From assembly GCF_000611645.1 (NCBI RefSeq), contig NW_014013604.1:29379-63163 (forward strand): DNA of 33,785 nt, in the 5' to 3' direction. The notes below the pieces were generated by a model. The model saw nothing but the letters and a program-made list of their open reading frames with translations. It was not told the DNA's origin and did no database searches. The DNA comes from Monoraphidium neglectum (Eukaryota; Chlorophyta; Chlorophyceae; Sphaeropleales; Selenastraceae). Made by a program: the position numbers and the translations under genes. Shown piece after piece: positions 33,268 to 33,785 of this stretch (its first letter is position 1; the number at the start of each line of letters is the position of its first letter).

Positions 33268-33785
33268 ATGGTGGAGTCTGCTGCCAATGGCAGCACTGCG
33301 AGGGAGACACCAGCGCCAGGCCTCAGCCCCGCGGTGGATGCGGAGCCCTACGCGTGGCCGTGCGTGGGGCAGCTCGCGCCCTCAAACACTGCGTTCATCA
33401 TCATCGACATGCAGGCGCGCGCGCGCCGCGCGCCGCGCGCCTCCGCTCCCCTAACCCCTGCAAGCCCTCCAGGGACCAAGGGCTGCTCCCGCCGCGCCCC
33501 CCCTTTCCTGCCACCCATGATATGCCAGCCCGCCCGCTAGCAAACCCCTGTCGCCATCCCCTGCCGCCGCCGATCCACCACCCCTCTGTGACCCTCTCAA
33601 TGCTCGCACTTGCACCGCCCCCTCAAAGCCCTCAATCCCATGCTTGCCCCCCACCCCTGCTAGGTTGACTTTTGCGGCGAGGGCGGATACGTCGACCTGA
33701 TGGGATACGACATCTCCCTGACCCGCGCCCCCATTGAGCCCATCAAGTGCGCAGCACCCTCGCCGCCCTCCGGCCCTGCCCCGCG
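33268..33785 (+). CDS. Isochorismatase-fold amidohydrolase, biuret/triuret hydrolase-like (3' partial)
   Basis: Exons seen: 33268-33414 and 33664-33746; the next intron runs off the window. The visible 77 residues include PYAWP, the nucleotide-binding-like start strand AFIIIDMQ with the catalytic Asp of the cysteine-hydrolase triad, then [16 protein letters not shown] and [10 protein letters not shown]. The [17 protein letters not shown] pattern is typical of biuret/triuret hydrolases and near to RutB (ureidoacrylate amidohydrolase). Such enzymes release ammonia or a carbamate from ureide-like amides. The catalytic Lys and Cys lie beyond the window, so activity cannot be confirmed. The start at 33268 is chosen because the conserved region begins soon after; the frame is open further upstream. 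The first intron has a GC donor. The gene is divergent from the purine permease. Confidence 0.82.

Overview
The window is nuclear DNA of a unicellular green alga (Chlorophyta; a trebouxiophyte or a relative is my best guess). The reasons are GC-rich DNA, genes cut into 6 to 18 short exons by introns of roughly 100-600 bases, splice donors that almost always begin GTG, many CA/TG microsatellites inside introns, and plant-type proteins such as a chloroplast ClpS and an SnRK2-like kinase. No prokaryotic operon, mobile element, CRISPR array or convincing RNA gene is visible. An assembly gap of N lies at 10800-11656.

Six genes were rebuilt exon by exon, and the codon phase was checked across each intron. 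(1) 2-5830, plus strand: a family GH2 beta-mannosidase of the animal lysosomal MANBA type, missing its N-terminus at the window edge. (2) 6995-11875, plus: a Tas-like NADP(H) aldo/keto reductase, 12 exons, 383 residues; the N gap lies inside its last intron. (3) 13266-19377, minus: a serine/threonine kinase resembling SnRK2, 12 exons, about 487 residues, with a start (MGACCS) that predicts myristoylation and palmitoylation. (4) 22118-23928, minus: a ClpS adaptor with a probable plastid transit peptide, 6 exons, 148 residues. (5) 25666-32570, minus: a divergent AZG/AzgA-like purine permease of the NCS2 superfamily, 18 exons, 625 residues. (6) 33268 to the window end, plus: the start of an isochorismatase-fold amidohydrolase close to the biuret/triuret hydrolase and RutB group.

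Genes 5 and 6 are divergent and share a 697-base intergenic region with a CCAAT-GATA-CCAAT cluster, an E-box/G-box core and a TATA box. The pairing suggests a small nitrogen-scavenging module (uptake of a purine or ureide, then release of nitrogen from a ureide-like amide). The permease has lost parts of the usual family signatures in TM3 and TM8, so its substrate may not be a standard purine base. The same region carries a stop-containing relic of the kinase activation-loop exon, with the same splice boundaries and phase as the intact exon in gene 3.

Genes 1 and 2 run in tandem, genes 2 and 3 converge, and genes 3, 4 and 5 run in tandem on the minus strand. The long intergenic stretches (5831-6994, 11876-13265, 19378-22117, 23929-25665) hold UTRs, simple repeats and possible regulatory sites, but no further gene that I can support.
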